Source of the DNA: Strigamia acuminata
Lineage: Eukaryota > Arthropoda > Chilopoda > Geophilomorpha > Linotaeniidae
Length of the DNA stretch: 64,000 bases
Assembly (NCBI GenBank): GCA_949358305.1
Contig: OX442314.1
Location: 35,521,608-35,585,607, forward strand
Direction: 5' to 3'
Shown: one piece after another, positions 41,309-52,700 of the stretch
Numbering within the stretch: position 1 is the first letter of the stretch
Layout of the letters: every line of letters starts with the position of its first letter
Notes under the pieces: model-generated
Seen by the model: the letters and a program-made list of their open reading frames with translations, nothing else
What the model was told of the DNA's origin: nothing
Database searches by the model: none
Translations under genes and position numbers: made by a program

Positions 41309-42184
41309 GTTTTGACCGTTGCTCATTTTCGAAAGTTCCTTGAAACTCTGTATAGTTGGACACTTTACTGTGAAATTCGGTGTCTGCACGAATCAGGTTC
41401 AACAATTCACTCACTCCGTGGGAACCGGAATGATGTTCACCAGCTTTCTGCCTAATGTTTAACAGCATGCACGTGCTGAGCCTCTTGTCCGATCCCCAAC
41501 GTATTTCTTGTGTTCCTTAAGCGCAGGCGCAAACATATTGGAAAACATTTGAGAGAATAATTTCGAATTTTTCTCGTCTGTCTGGCAGTACTTTTTGTTG
41601 CTTTTCGTCGTTCCCCACTCGAAAGTCCTCGGACGTGGACGTTGATTTTTACTCGGCGAATTTTCTGTATAATTCATCGGGAAATTGATTAATTTATCCA
41701 ATATCGCACGATGGAAAACTCGAATAATTACCAGTTTCCTTTTCCGAGTCTGATTCATCGTTCATTCTCAAGTGGTCGAGATAAATCTCGTCAAAAGTTC
41801 AAAGAGAGACAGACGCCCAGCCACCGTACTAAATGTTCGAACATTTGACTGTTTATTTTGTGGGAAGATGTCAAAGTCTATCTTTTCCGACAGAAATTAT
41901 CGGGTTCATTTCATGTGAACCAGCACCAAGAAAGTGTATAAAAGACTCCACCAAACCACAGCCAGCATAAACTTCAGTCATGGCAGAAAGACATGCACAA
42001 TTCCGGCGGCCATGTTTTATTCTTGAAAATTTGGAAGCAAGTGACCTCACTGGTCATACAAAAGATAATAGAGCAAATCATTCAATCTGTCATTCGATGA
42101 CAGTATAAGTTTACGCAATACATTTGAACAGAATGAATCCATATAACATAAATCTACGGTAGTTCTAATAAGGCATACACTTTA
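41309..42184. other. Gap: minus-strand frames and weak promoter-like site
   Basis: Minus-strand frames at 41193-41468 and 41459-41758 are polar and unrecognised. TATAAAAG at 41937 is followed 37 nt later by TTCAGTC, loosely resembling a TATA/initiator pair. No gene product could be assigned. Confidence 0.25.
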
Positions 42185-42728
42185 TACAATTAGATTCTTC
42201 AAGGGAACAAAGAATAGAAGCCTAGCTTACACTAAAAGGAACGAGCCATTAGTGGGACATGTGGACGCTTCATGGAATGGAAAGAATGACGAGGAAAAAT
42301 CCACGGGCGGGGCGATTTTCACTCTTTTTGGATCAGCAATTAGTTGGAAGTCTACAAAGCAGTCAGTGGTGATTTTGTCCATGTGTGAGGCCGAGTATAA
42401 GGCAATGTGCGATGGGTTCAAAGAGGGAAAATGGCTGTTGAATCTCTTAACTGAAATTGGAATGGAAAGCTTATGTCGGACGCCGATTACAATTCATTGC
42501 GATAGCACTTCGGCGATTGGGTTGGCAAACGGTGTAATTAATCGAAGTAAAAGCAAACACATCGAATTAAGATTTTACTACGTCAAAGACGAAATTGAAA
42601 AGAAAAACTTTATTTTAGAATTAACGGGTACAATGAATATGTTTGCAGATTTTCTTACTAAGCCCTTGGATCGTGAAGAACTACTGAAAAATGCAGGAGT
42701 TGGATTAAAAATCATTAGCTTGTTTTGA
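42185..42728 (+). pseudogene. Copia pol 3' end (RNase H), open
   Basis: Reads LRFFKGTKNRSLAYTKRNEP, then GHVDASWNGKNDEEKSTGG, QSVVILSMCEAEYKAM, HCDSTSAIGLANG, SKSKHIELRFYYVKDEI and ADFLTKPLDREEL to TGA: the complete Copia RNase H with catalytic Asp and Glu. Upstream pol is missing. A polypurine tract follows 22 nt later. A 5'-truncated element or the tail of one. Confidence 0.9.
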
Positions 42729-42749
42729 ATTTTGATCTATGATTAACCG

Positions 42750-42962
42750 CAAGGAGGGGAAATGTTAAGTGTTTTTATTTGCTTCTTTAATCATAGATGG
42801 TGCTATATGCCAATATGTTAACCAATAATTATCACTCTGTTTTCTTTGTAATCTCTCACTATGTATAACCGTTGGATCTATTCAACCTGTGAATTTTCCA
42901 CTTGTACAATTGTGCTTGTTTCAACTTCACAATGCAGCCTAAGGATTTTATTCACACCAACA
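42750..42962 (+). mobile_element. Copia polypurine tract and 3' LTR
   Basis: AAGGAGGGGAAA is followed at 42763 by TGTTAAGTG, a typical Copia LTR start. ACACCAACA at 42954-42962 is a likely end (about 200 bp), similar in style to the LTR ends at 16715 and 49786. Confidence 0.6.
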
Positions 42963-42967
42963 AGTAT

Positions 42968-43047
42968 GTACAGTGTAGTATGACAGTGACAGTATGACAG
43001 TGACAGTATGACAGTATGACAGTCGTATGACAGTGAAGTATGACAGT
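42968..43047. repeat. TATGACAG short tandem repeat
   Basis: About eight imperfect units of AGTATGACAG. Confidence 0.85.
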
Positions 43048-44639
43048 GCGAAACGCTTGCACACGACTGACAAATGCGACGGGCGGATTGCTCGACGAGA
43101 TACCAATAGACTTAAAAAAAACTAAATCGCCATAAAGCGCAACTTTTGGCAAAGAAAGAGACTTTAATGAGTTTAGATGAAAAAGTTTATAATCTGACGG
43201 CGGACCAAGACTCATCGATCAAGTAGAATCCCTGACCCAACGAGTAGACAAAGAATTGCAAAATGAAATAGGCCAGGTTAACCAGGCGATGGTAGCCACG
43301 AACCAGAATAAATTAGGAGGAGACCATCACTGCCCAAATGATGCTTAACCAGCAAGCCATAACCGCGCAGATAGCGGCACAGGTAATAATAATAAACGAG
43401 TTATTTGCATTGCAAAAATAGTACCACGAGTGCGAGCTACATGTACGCAGTTTAGCAGTTTAGACTCTAAACTGTTTAGAGAATTTGGAAATTGAAGTGG
43501 CGACATTTGGTGCATTGTTGTGCCTCAAATTAATGTCCGCTGTTGTAGTGGACCACACATCACAATCGAAAGTTTGATATTTCTTTGGTATTTAAGCTTT
43601 TATTTGTTCAGTACAATATTTGTTTGCACGAAAGTACGTGCGTACAGACCTTCAATAGTGTCTTTATACTACCAGCTTTTCGGGTGTTAATTAAAAAACC
43701 AGTTGCAAAGGTTGCAAACTTTGCCAAATTGGATTAAAAAAAACAAAGACTGGTCAAAGAAATATAATGAAAACGAAATGAAACGTCGAAGCAATGAAAT
43801 GTTGTTAATGCCCACCAGCCTTGCAATTGATGTATAGGTACTGGTATCAGTAGTTATGGTATAAGTATCATATGGTATATCATATCATATGGTATAAGTA
43901 GTTGTCAAAATTTAGATTTGCTGCCTGTATCTGCTCCATTAAAACGAAATGTTGTATATCAATGAAATGTCGAAGCAATGAAATGTTGCTAATGCCCACC
44001 AACCTTGCAATTAATGCAGGTATCGGTAGTTATGTTGGTATCAGTAGTTGTCAAATGTTGCATATGTAAGTAAATGTGGGTATTACTGGTAGACAGATGT
44101 TGTATAGGTCAGACATTAAATCCGAAAATTCAAAGAAAGGTGCGACCATCGGCTATAACCAGATAATATTATCCACATATCGAAGAGCACCGCTAAGTTA
44201 ATTCCTTTGCAACATACAATTTTTCATCTCTTTTCCCAACATACTTTAAACACCTTGCCAGAGTTGTCAAAACTAATGTAACTGTGTACAGACGTTGGAT
44301 TAAATCACATTTATTCATACGTGAATAAATAAAGGTATATCAATATACATTAATACAAAATATCTCAACAAAAACGCCAGCAGAGTTCCCTTTGGCAATC
44401 GGGGGTCTTTTCTTCGAATTTCGTTGAAAAAAAGTCGAAGCAATGGAAAAATTGTCATAGTATTGAGTAAACACGAGAATATAGTTTGGGAAGGAATAGA
44501 AATAGAATTGCTGTTTGTATACCGAAAATCTCTTCGATGTGTATAACGGGCTCGACATTATTGACTTCTCATAATAACACAACAAACACAACATGATACT
44601 GAGTGAAGCAACAACATGCATTAGAATGAATGTTCAAAA
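43048..44639. other. Gap with a diverged direct repeat
   Basis: 43793-43870 and 43970-44060 share AATGCCCACCA.CCTTGCAAT and GGTATCAGTAGTTATG-type motifs. A perfect hairpin AGTTTAGA/TCTAAACT lies near 43457. No gene recognised. Confidence 0.4.
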
Positions 44640-44780
44640 ATGGTGTGGCAACACCTGAAAAACGTCATGCTGCCAGCAGAGGAACAGCAAATTAATGCCG
44701 GATACGACCTCAGTGAAATAAAAATGAAAACAGATGAAACAGTGGACGACTACATCGAAATTCAGACACACTTATGCCAT
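44640..44780 (+). pseudogene. Copia gag fragment
   Basis: WQHLKNVMLPAEEQQI and LSEIKMKTDETVDDYI match the gag helix region of Copia elements (the KM...E.V.DY phrase). The frame then continues to 44873 without further similarity. Confidence 0.55.
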
Positions 44781-44873
44781 TTCGAGTCAACCACCAGCAT
44801 CCTCTTACAGGATTTGACCACGGGAAGTGTGTATGCTTTTCGCCTCCAACTTTTGGAGAAAACACGTGTTTGA

Positions 44874-45940
44874 ATCATCTTGTCCTGCACTCAAAGTCCG
44901 TGTCATGCTCGTGCATTATACACAGTGGTTAAGTGTTTTATTTATTTATTTGGGAAAAAGTGCATTATTTTGTGAAGTGCTTCAATTTTGTGATTTTTGG
45001 CATTGTCCACATGTCTGCTTGATAAAAACGGCAGTCGCTCAATTTTTCACATGAAGTAGTTAGTTCACGCTTAACATTTGGTATGGTTAGTGTAGCATCA
45101 AAATACCAACTTAATAAGAAGTAGAACCATATTTCTTTAAAGTTACTTTAAACATCCTGTTTGAGATCGTTTCTATCGACTTTAGAAGAAAGATGTTAAG
45201 ATTTTGTTTAATGCTTTTGTCTGTGCTAGCCAAGTTCATCTGTGGTCTTGCACTGATGCCCTTTCACATAAATTATAGAAACTAATTGTCCCCAAACATT
45301 CTCCACTGGGTGTTGGTTGAAAAACCAAAAGAATTTTAGTTAGAATTTCCTTGGATTAGAATTCCTTTGTCCTGGAACTCCCCCTAAAGAACATCTATTG
45401 TTCTGGAGAGGTTGAAGAATTTTGTTTAAACAATAAAAAGGATTATGAACAGGATACAAGTGCACCTGTTCTGCATAACTCAAAGGAGTATTACTTGGAA
45501 TTTAGTCACAGTTAAATACTTTTAATTGGGTTAAAATGGTTTTAAATAATTTTAAATGGTTTTGACTTGGACTTTTGTTTGATTTCTGGAATTTGAGTTC
45601 TTGTTAAATATTGGTAGTTTATCACAGGATTAAAATTGTTTAAGTACAGTTCTGTTGGTATAGACTATTGGTGTACTGGCTTTAATTGATACTAGGCCAG
45701 GTTTAGATTTTGAATTAGGCATTTCCTGTGTGCAATTGTTGTTGGAAGAGTTTGATTCCATTTTGCATCACTATCCATTCATTGGTATGGCTGAGCCAGA
45801 GAAAGAAGAGGTTACACCAGCTATGAAAGGCCTTGTCTCAAAATTCATTTTTTGACTGAATAAATCAATTTGTGCCTAAATAAACAATGTTATTTTTTTT
45901 CTTCTTATTTTTATTAAGACAAATGGCTTGTAATTCCTAG
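44874..45940. other. Gap: no gene seen
   Basis: T-rich, with repeats of the type TTTTAAATGGTTTT near 45530-45560. Earlier exons of the PC4-type gene may lie here but none could be supported. Confidence 0.3.
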
Positions 45941-46396
45941 CAGCCACATCTCAACCACTTGTCCAACGACATTTACGTCGGCGTGAGTGAATATAAAGGT
46001 TCGGTCAAGTCGCACATAAGGCACTACGCACCGATAAAAGGAAGCGAAGAGGTCCGACCGACAACGAATGGGCTTGCTTTCGATCAACCCTCTTGGGATT
46101 TGTTCATCAAGATCTGGCCCGACATCGAAAAGATATTTATGAAGCAGGACAAAGTCGGGAACGGTGCCGCTCGACTTGAAATCGGTAATACGTATTTTGC
46201 AGACATCACCACCCGTGGAATAACGGGTGCAAAGTTACTTCGCATCGAAAGGATCGTAAGATAGTTGACAAAAACAAAATCTTTGTGATGATTATATTTT
46301 CTTGTTTGTTTACAGTTTGACAAGAAAGAAGTAACTTTGACTTATGTCGAATTCAAGAAGCTCCAGAAATTACGTCCAGCGGTAAACCTGTACTAA
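45941..46396 (+). CDS. PC4-domain (transcriptional coactivator p15-like) protein, last two exons
   Basis: Exon 45941-46255 (acceptor CCTAG, donor ATC|GTAAGA) encodes DIYVGVSEYKGSVKSHIRHY, then a variable loop, NGLAFDQPSWDLFIKIWPDI and EKIF: the beta-sheet and helix of the PC4 single-strand DNA-binding fold, at the N-terminal side of the exon, followed by about 40 further residues. Exon 46316-46396 joins in phase 0 and gives FDKKEVTLTYVEFKKLQKLR then PAVNLY and TAA. Both exons are intact with a 60-nt intron. The start of the protein is not identified. Nuclear DNA-binding role expected from the family. Confidence 0.7.
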
Positions 46397-46760
46397 AAAG
46401 GTCAGCCCCACCTGCTCGTCGTCTGAACTGGTGAATATTTTTATTTCTTTTATTTATTTTTAAAAAAAAATAAATTATGTAGCAATCCCCAGGCGGACGT
46501 ACGGTCGAAGTCTCGTTCCAAGTCGCGCGTCGACCCAATGTCCGATTCGATTCAATCATCGCGTGGACCGGTCGTTTCGACGAAAGAAACGCGACTGGAA
46601 TGCTTTTTATGTGATTACTCCTGTAGATACGAAGGAAGGCTCGGAGTACACAGAAATTCTGCATTTTTACACAGAAATTCTGCATTTTTGTGGTAGTTTT
46701 ACGTCCAACTTTATTCAGATTTCAAATTAAACATTTTTTTCAATTTTAAGTTACAAGAGT
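46397..46760. other. Gap with possible zinc-finger scrap and 21-bp duplication
   Basis: A frame near 46590-46690 reads ECFLCDYSCRYEGRLGVH, suggestive of half a C2H2 finger. TACACAGAAATTCTGCATTT occurs twice in tandem (46648 and 46669). Confidence 0.3.
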
Positions 46761-46761
46761 A

Positions 46762-47640
46762 CAAACCAACAAATTTCGGATTATTTCAACTGTAGTGTTA
46801 GAACAATCCAAAGGATTCGGAAACAGTGGAATGAAACAAATTCAGTGACCAGGAAAGAGGACAGTGGAAGACCAATTGTTACATCCAATGTTGACAATGA
46901 AAGAATTTTTGCCCATTCTTTGCTCAATCCATTTCATCCGTCCAATAAGATAAGTCAACTTCTGGGACTAAGAGTGTCAGCCAGGACCATTAGGCGGCGT
47001 CTTGCCAGTATGGGACTTGGTGGACACATTGCTGCTGTTAAAGAACGCATTACGCAGCACCACAGAGATGCAAGATTGGAATTTGCAAATAATCATGCAA
47101 ATTGGACAGTGTTGCAATGGCACTCTGTTCTATTTACTGATGAATCATCAATCCAAGTTGGAGGAAATGGGCAAATATGGGTTCGGCGTCCAGCAAGGGA
47201 TCGTTTTGATCCTGCATTCATTGCTCCCAAAGTATAAAGTATAAGCAATAATTTAAAATTATTTTTAATTTGTGCAAAACTTTTATGGATTTCAAGTGGT
47301 CGCTTTGCAGTGAACATTTGGAGTTGCATTTCCAGAACAGAACTTGGGCCTTTACATCGCATTGAAGGAAGGTTCAATTCCGAAAAATATATAGAAGTTC
47401 TGGAAACAGTCATGACTCCTTATGCCACGGAAATATTTGAGGGGACCAACTGGTTTTTCCAGCACGACAAATCTCCCATACACACATCACGTATGGTCTC
47501 AGAGTGGCAAAATGATAACTTAGACAAAATTGGTGCAGAAAACTTGATTTGGCCAGCAAAAGGAGCGGACATGAATCCCATGGAAAATGTTTGGGCCGTC
47601 TTGAAACGGAAACTGCGGTTTCAGGTATTGAAAGATTATT
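46762..47640 (+). pseudogene. Second Tc1-like transposase, interrupted
   Basis: 46762-47236 encodes the HTH pair (FNCSVRTIQRIRKQWNETNS; SARTIRRRLASMGL) and the first catalytic Asp in VLFTDESSIQVGGNG. About 70 bp of non-coding sequence interrupts at IAPKV. 47300-47640 continues NIWSCISRTELGPLHRIEG, second Asp in WFFQHDKSPIHTSR, and the last acidic residue in MNPMENVWAVLKR, so spacing fits DD34E. It differs from the element at 21311. No inverted repeats found. An intron-like gap is possible but the borders do not keep phase. Confidence 0.85.
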
Positions 47641-47746
47641 AAATTAAATATTTTAAATGCACACTGTGAATGTCAAGCAGGGTGAGTACATGAATAAAAT
47701 TATTTAAGTATACTTCAAGTGTAATTAAATTCATATTTTTTTTTAG

Positions 47747-48285
47747 AATTCAAGGTGGTTGTTCACACCTTCCAGCTCTTTTTTATGCTCTCTCTTCTTT
47801 ACTCAATCATAGATTTAAGAATGTACCTGATGAGGTATCCTGCACAAGCTTGCCTCAACAGTGGGGAAAACCAAGAGGTAAAAAACTTTACTTAAGAAAT
47901 TATGTTTCATTTTTAATGTGACACTTTTTTTCTAAATGTAGGTGTGACAATTAAACCAGGTGGCATTATGGATCACGTGCTTTGCCCCTCAGGATTAAAA
48001 ACAAAGAAAAAGAAGAGGTCACTCCAGTGTACCTTATATGAAGCAAGAAAGAAAAAAGTATTAATCTAGAATTTTAAAATTAACTAACTAAAAAAAAAAT
48101 TTTTATAGGAAAAAACTGTGACTGCTAATGAACTTTTAAAACTCAAGGAAACCCTGAATGCTTCTAACGCAAGATTACCATTAGCATACTTTGTATCAAA
48201 ATCAAATGAAGTAAACGCAAGCTTAGGACCTGTTCATCAATTCTCACCATTACACTATCAACTAGCATGTGACTGCAGCTTTCCA
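47747..48285 (+). CDS. SWIM/YqaJ-type protein, three exons (partial)
   Basis: Exons 47747-47877, 47942-48057 and from 48109 join in phase with GT/AG borders. They read GGCSHLPALFYALSSLLNHR (the CxH half of a SWIM zinc finger), CTSLPQQWGKPRG, then CTLYEARKKK and NELLKLKETLNASNARLPLA with LGPVHQFSPLHYQ. This order is that of the arthropod SWIM-finger proteins that carry a YqaJ recombinase domain, many of which belong to mobile elements. The YqaJ part is missing: from about 48285 the same open frame passes into VWD-type sequence. Upstream exons not found. Confidence 0.55.
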
Positions 48286-48289
48286 CATG

Positions 48290-49321
48290 TTACCAGCAAT
48301 TTCTTCCGAACTAAGATTGTAATCACAAACGAGGTCGAGTTTCTCAGTATTGCCACTAGTCCATCACATGTTTGCATGATTAAAAACTTCGACGGAAAAG
48401 TGGAACTGTCGTTGAAACAAAGTGGAACAATCGTTGGTCTGCCGTACTTTGATATTGATGATTTATTTCGCATAGCGAGAGAACCGATTTCTCCCGATTC
48501 TATCAACGAGGCAATAGTAGTAACCATTAATAATGTAAGTATAAAATATTTAATGAAGTGTTTTAATTTAATAATTATATAAATAAATAAATAAATGCAA
48601 TTCCAATCGTGTAGGGTGTTATTATAAAGTGGTCAGATGATCATCGCGTTGTCGTTGAAGTTCCAGATATTATAAAGAATAAAATGTGCGGACTTTGTGG
48701 AAATTATAACGGGAACGTGAACGATGAATGGACGCTGCAAAACGGTGAGCAAGCTACAACATTGACAGTAACTATTTTAAACCATTTAACATTTCTTTTT
48801 TTTGGTGAGGGCGGATGACATTGGTTTACTAGTTAGAGAGAGGAAGGGATGGATGGGTTTATTATCCCTCTCTCTCTACGATATATTTTCTTTTAGGAAT
48901 TTGCTTCGGACTGGACTAGCAAATACAGGGCTTGCCGAATTTCATCATATAATGCAAAAGGAATACCCGAATATCGAAAAATAGGAGCTTGTAGAGAAGC
49001 AGAAAATAAAGACAAGTGGCAATCGGCTCTAACAATTTGCAGAATGCTGAGGTTTGATAATTTATACTACTAATAATACTTATTACACTTGTAAATGGAT
49101 TTACATATTCATTATTTCTCATTTACAGAGATCCTATTTTTCATCGTTGCTATAGATCAGTAGATGTTCAAATGTACATGTATCGGTGTTTGCAAGATGG
49201 CTGTCGCTGCAGAGAACAATTATGCCATTGCGAAAGAATCCACTTGTATCAAAATATTTGCAATAGATTACTCAATATCATTCCAAATGTCACGTTTGGA
49301 AAAAATGAATGTGGAGTTTAG
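48290..49321 (+). CDS. VWD-C8 domain extracellular protein, four exons (partial)
   Basis: Exon 1 (to 48534) has the first VWD strands (KIVITNEVEFLSIAT, GKVELSLKQSGTIVGLPYFD). Exon 2 (48615-48767) has VIIKWSDDHRVVVEVPD and the diagnostic KMCGLCGNYNGNVNDEW. Exon 3 (48897-49051) starts EFASDWTSKYRACR and exon 4 (49129-49321) continues with the C8 region, CYRSVD, CLQDGCRC, CERIHLYQNIC, ending NECGV and TAG. All borders are GT/AG and keep phase (0, 0, 2). The domain pair is typical of secreted, disulfide-linked proteins such as hemolectin- or mucin-like molecules. The exon 1 acceptor could be GACTGCAG (48288) or ACCAG (48298). The gene likely extended into the sushi-like exons near 51.5 kb. Confidence 0.75.
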
Positions 49322-49338
49322 AAGTGCCAAATTTAGAA

Positions 49339-49478
49339 GTGTGTTCGTATAATCAAATTTAAATGTGTGTAGTGTTCGTATTAATCAAATTTAAATGTGT
49401 ATAATCAAATTTAAATGTGTGTAGTGTTCGTATAATCAAATTTAAATGTGTAGTGTTCGTATAATCAAATTTAAATGT
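49339..49478. repeat. 29-31 bp minisatellite, about 5 units
   Basis: Unit GTGTTCGTATAATCAAATTT then AAATGTGTA; the third unit is shortened. Confidence 0.9.
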
Positions 49479-49615
49479 GTGAAATTAAATGTAGTCGTGA
49501 AACAAACGACTAAAATTACGACGCTAGCCAAACGTGGCCAGGTGTGTAGAGTAAACGAGGACTGCGTTCGAAGAGGATTAATTTGTCATCCGGTTGATTT
49601 TGTGATGGTTTGTGT

Positions 49616-50411
49616 TGTTAAATAATTCCGATAGATGGCCCATCCTCTTTGGCGCCAATGTGTAATCGTTTTTAGTTTTACTTTCTGTTTTGTACTCAAA
49701 GACGAATGTGTAATCTGTTTTTATCTCCAAGTATTAAACACAACTTCAAGTGTAATGAGCACGTTTATTGGACTGAAAACACCACAATATGGTAGCAGAG
49801 GTACTGGTTGAACATTATCCATAAATATAAAGTGAAATAAGAGGCCACGATCGTGCAAAAAACGACGAAGCAAAAACGTACGAGGCGAATAAGTACGAAC
49901 GACGAGGCGATCGTGAACGACGACGAGACGTTTTCAGCGGAAAAAAATACAAAAACGAACAATGGCGAACGCAGCAAACAACGTGGTGCCAAAATTTTAC
50001 ACCAACATTGAGCCGCTTACTGACAAAAATTATTTATTGTGGTCAACGAGGATTGAGGCAAAGCTAAAAACTGTGGAAAAGCGTCATCTTGGCTCTAGAG
50101 CCACCACATGGTGTTTGAGGTCAAAAAGATTATGATGGATAAATGGGATGACAGCAACTCTGCAGCATATGACGTGATAATAGGAAATATGTCAGGACCA
50201 CAAGTGCTTAAATACAGGGTTGAGAAAAATGCAAAAACCCTGTGGAATAACATAAAAACTAACATGGCGGGGCAAACAAACAGCTACAAGTGAAATGTGC
50301 AGTGAAATTGGCCCACACAACAATGGAAAAAGCTCAAATTGTTGATCAATATCTAAACAGAGTGGAAGCAACCGCAAACGAATGTGAAGAGCTGGGCAGA
50401 AAAATAGACCG
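49616..50411 (+). mobile_element. Copia 5' LTR, primer site and frameshifted gag
   Basis: LTR from TGTTAAATAATTCC (49616) to ACCACA (49786), about 171 bp. TGGTAGCAGAGG at 49790 is the initiator-Met-tRNA primer site. Gag starts at ATG 49962 (MANAANNVVPKFYTNIEPLT, NYLLWSTRIEAKLK), shifts frame near 50100, continues DKWDDSNSAAYDVIIGNMSG and ETLWNNIK-like sequence, and shifts again near 50285 (MEKAQIVDQYLNRVEATANE). Gag is the UBN2 type. Pol is absent; the element is cut off where the zinc-finger ORF begins. Confidence 0.8.
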
Positions 50412-50429
50412 GGTTAGATGTAAAATATC

Positions 50430-51370
50430 ATGCCATACATTATGAATTATGAATTTGAAGACTTACTGATGGAAATTGAAGAATCTCTCTTTCCACAAGA
50501 AAACACACCTAATCCTCTACTTGATGTTGATGAAGAAAATGGTTACAATAATTCTCCATGTTGGATTTATAATCATTCTCCCATTTACCCACTCTCACTG
50601 CCTATCATCATCAACCACTCTCAACTTGTGTCATCTCCAACCTGTGTCAATCAGTCTCAACCAGTGTCATCTCAAACACGCAATCCATTGTTATCATGTG
50701 AGTCTCCAGTTCCTGTTTACCACTACCAACCAAATTTGCACCAAGCAGGAACAAGCAGCATCATCAATCCCCCATCTCCTATGACATTAGTGCAACAAAT
50801 TGGAGGTGGCGAGAAAGAACTTTCGTGTGAGTACTGCCATAAAATTTTTTCTTGTATTTCAACTTTAAAAAGGCATCTTATTCATTCGCATACTCTTTCA
50901 AAAAGCACATTCAAGTGTGCAATTTGTTCAAATATTTTTACGCGCAAAGATGCCTTGCTGCGAATACACAATCGCAGCAAAGAGACATTCCTTGCAATGT
51001 TTGCAATAAGACTTTTTCTTTAAAAAATAATTTACTCAAACACATGCAAGTTCATATTCATCCTCTTCCTGCCGTTCCACATCCACAACCACTACCCTGC
51101 AATGATCCTTGTGTGGAGGCATTAGAGGGAAACGTCAACATGTATAAAATTCCCGGAAATAATTGTGGTGATTTAAATCATTTTTTCCTCCAACACCACA
51201 GTCTAGTAAAACGTATTTTAAACTTTCAACTGATTAAAAAGAAAGCGATAAAATATTACTTCGCCGTTAAAATACATTTCACTCGAACATCACAGAGTGG
51301 TGATATGGAAACCGTAGCGTGTACAAATTTTCCGTCCAATTCGAATTCCACGTACGAAGCAGCAACTTCA
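50430..51370 (+). pseudogene. C2H2 zinc-finger ORF, possibly PolB-element associated
   Basis: Frame 50430-51023 has a Ser/Pro/Asn-rich N-terminus, then fingers CEYCHKIFSCISTLKRHLIH and CAICSNIFTRKDALL. A frameshift near 50965 moves the third finger (CNVCNKTFSLKNNLLKHMQV) to the frame ending 51445. It continues LEGNVNMYKIPGNNCGDLNH and KAIKYYFAVKIHFTRTSQSG. This arrangement recalls N-terminal regions of invertebrate proteins that carry a viral/organellar type B DNA polymerase; the polymerase itself is not present. One frameshift, truncated. Family call is tentative. Confidence 0.45.
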
Positions 51371-51379
51371 GAATCCGAT

Positions 51380-51870
51380 TGCAAATTCCAAGACGGTTTC
51401 ACTGGTGCCGACTGCAAGTGCAAGTACGATTTTGAAAATGTCTAATTTTACGTCCTTTCTGTGCACAAGTATCTAATTTCAAGTTGTGCGTGTACACAAA
51501 CTTTTTAGTTTTAGGATGTCCAGCACCAATTGGAGGCCACCTACATCCAACCAAATTGCGGCAATTCGGTGAGCAATGTGTGTTCATTATGGTGCACCAC
51601 CGGATATTGTGCCTACAACAGAAGCAAACCAGACTGTTTACGAAGGTCCAAAAAAAGTGCAGACGCCAGGAAGGGTTTGTCTCATTACCCGAAAATGGAG
51701 AGGGGCAATCTTTTCATTGTAAAGGTAACTTTTTTTAAAAAAAAATTCCATTAATTTGCAAGAAATACATTTTCTTTTTCAGAGGCTCATTGCGTAAAAC
51801 CCAAGGATCCAGATAATGGTCTACTTTAGTGTAATTCTGACACTATCAAGTGTAATGAAGGTTATAGGCA
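51380..51870 (+). pseudogene. Decayed EGF/sushi-like exons
   Basis: Near 51390: CKFQDGFTGADCKCKYDF, then stop. From about 51512: CPAPIGGHLHPT, a frameshift, then CGNSVSNVCSLWCTTGY, the two halves of a sushi (CCP) module. At 51784: HCVKPKDPDNGLL, an in-frame TAG, then CNSDTIKCNEGYR, another sushi start. Likely the 3' end of the VWD-C8 gene separated from it by the Copia and zinc-finger insertions. Confidence 0.5.
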
Positions 51871-52133
51871 TCAACATCTGCTGTTTGCAATGAATAAAAA
51901 AAATCGCATAAGTTTTGGCGAGCTAAGGAAAGCAGCAGGTCATCCTGAACCTGTTTTGACCCAGAATTTAATAAATGTGACACTCTCAAATACTCCTGTC
52001 TATGCAATTGCAGAGTTATTAGATTTATATGGAGTTGTGAAAAACAAGATGAGAAAAGGCGTGCAGACACAGTCTAAAGATAATACAAATTTCAGACATG
52101 ATCTTGTCAGTGACATTAAGAATGCACGAAGTA
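51871..52133 (+). other. Gap up to the duplication border
   Basis: An 88-codon frame (51890-52156) without recognisable domain (NRISFGELRKAAGHPEPVLT) crosses into the block at 52134. Confidence 0.3.
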
Positions 52134-52700
52134 CTGGCTACTTCACTGAGAGATGATATGCAAAAAACCGTGCACGGCGTGTAAATGCTTGGTCCACGAG
52201 CAATGGGTTTCCAGATTTAAGAACAACCTTGTGCTATATTCCAGGTGATAATCACATCCCTGAAACCGAATGGAACATGGTCAAAACCCAAATTGAAAGG
52301 GCATTAGAACATCAAATATTGAACACAGCTTAAATTGGCACGAATGCAAACAAGTTTAGACTGGACTACATTGTTGCCACAATTACTCATTTGAAAAAAA
52401 CTGTTCTAACCCAAAATGCAAACTTTGACAATTTTATCTCTATTTGTGCAACGGTAAGTGGATTCAATTGTAACACACACACATAGGTCTATCAGAATTA
52501 AATGCATTTGTTCAGTCTGTTCCATCATGGGCAGGACCTTTCTTGAAAAACCTGTTGAGCAAAGAGGGTTTATGGCGCCATTTCTGTTGCGAAGTTCAAA
52601 CGTGGAATTGAACCTTGCCTCCTCCAAAGAGCCCATGGTGTACGTCCCGACGACAGTCACCCAACAACAATATAAACTACCATTCGGAAAAATGTTCCAC

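Noticed and set aside
41937-41982. TATA box plus arthropod initiator driving an ORF at 41980
   Set aside because: Spacing of about 39 nt from the first TATA base to the presumed start is long, and the ATG would follow almost at once; the encoded peptide is short and unrecognised.
47237-47300. Spliceosomal intron in the second Tc1 transposase
   Set aside because: GT and AG candidates exist, but no combination keeps the reading phase; treated as an insertion or decay.
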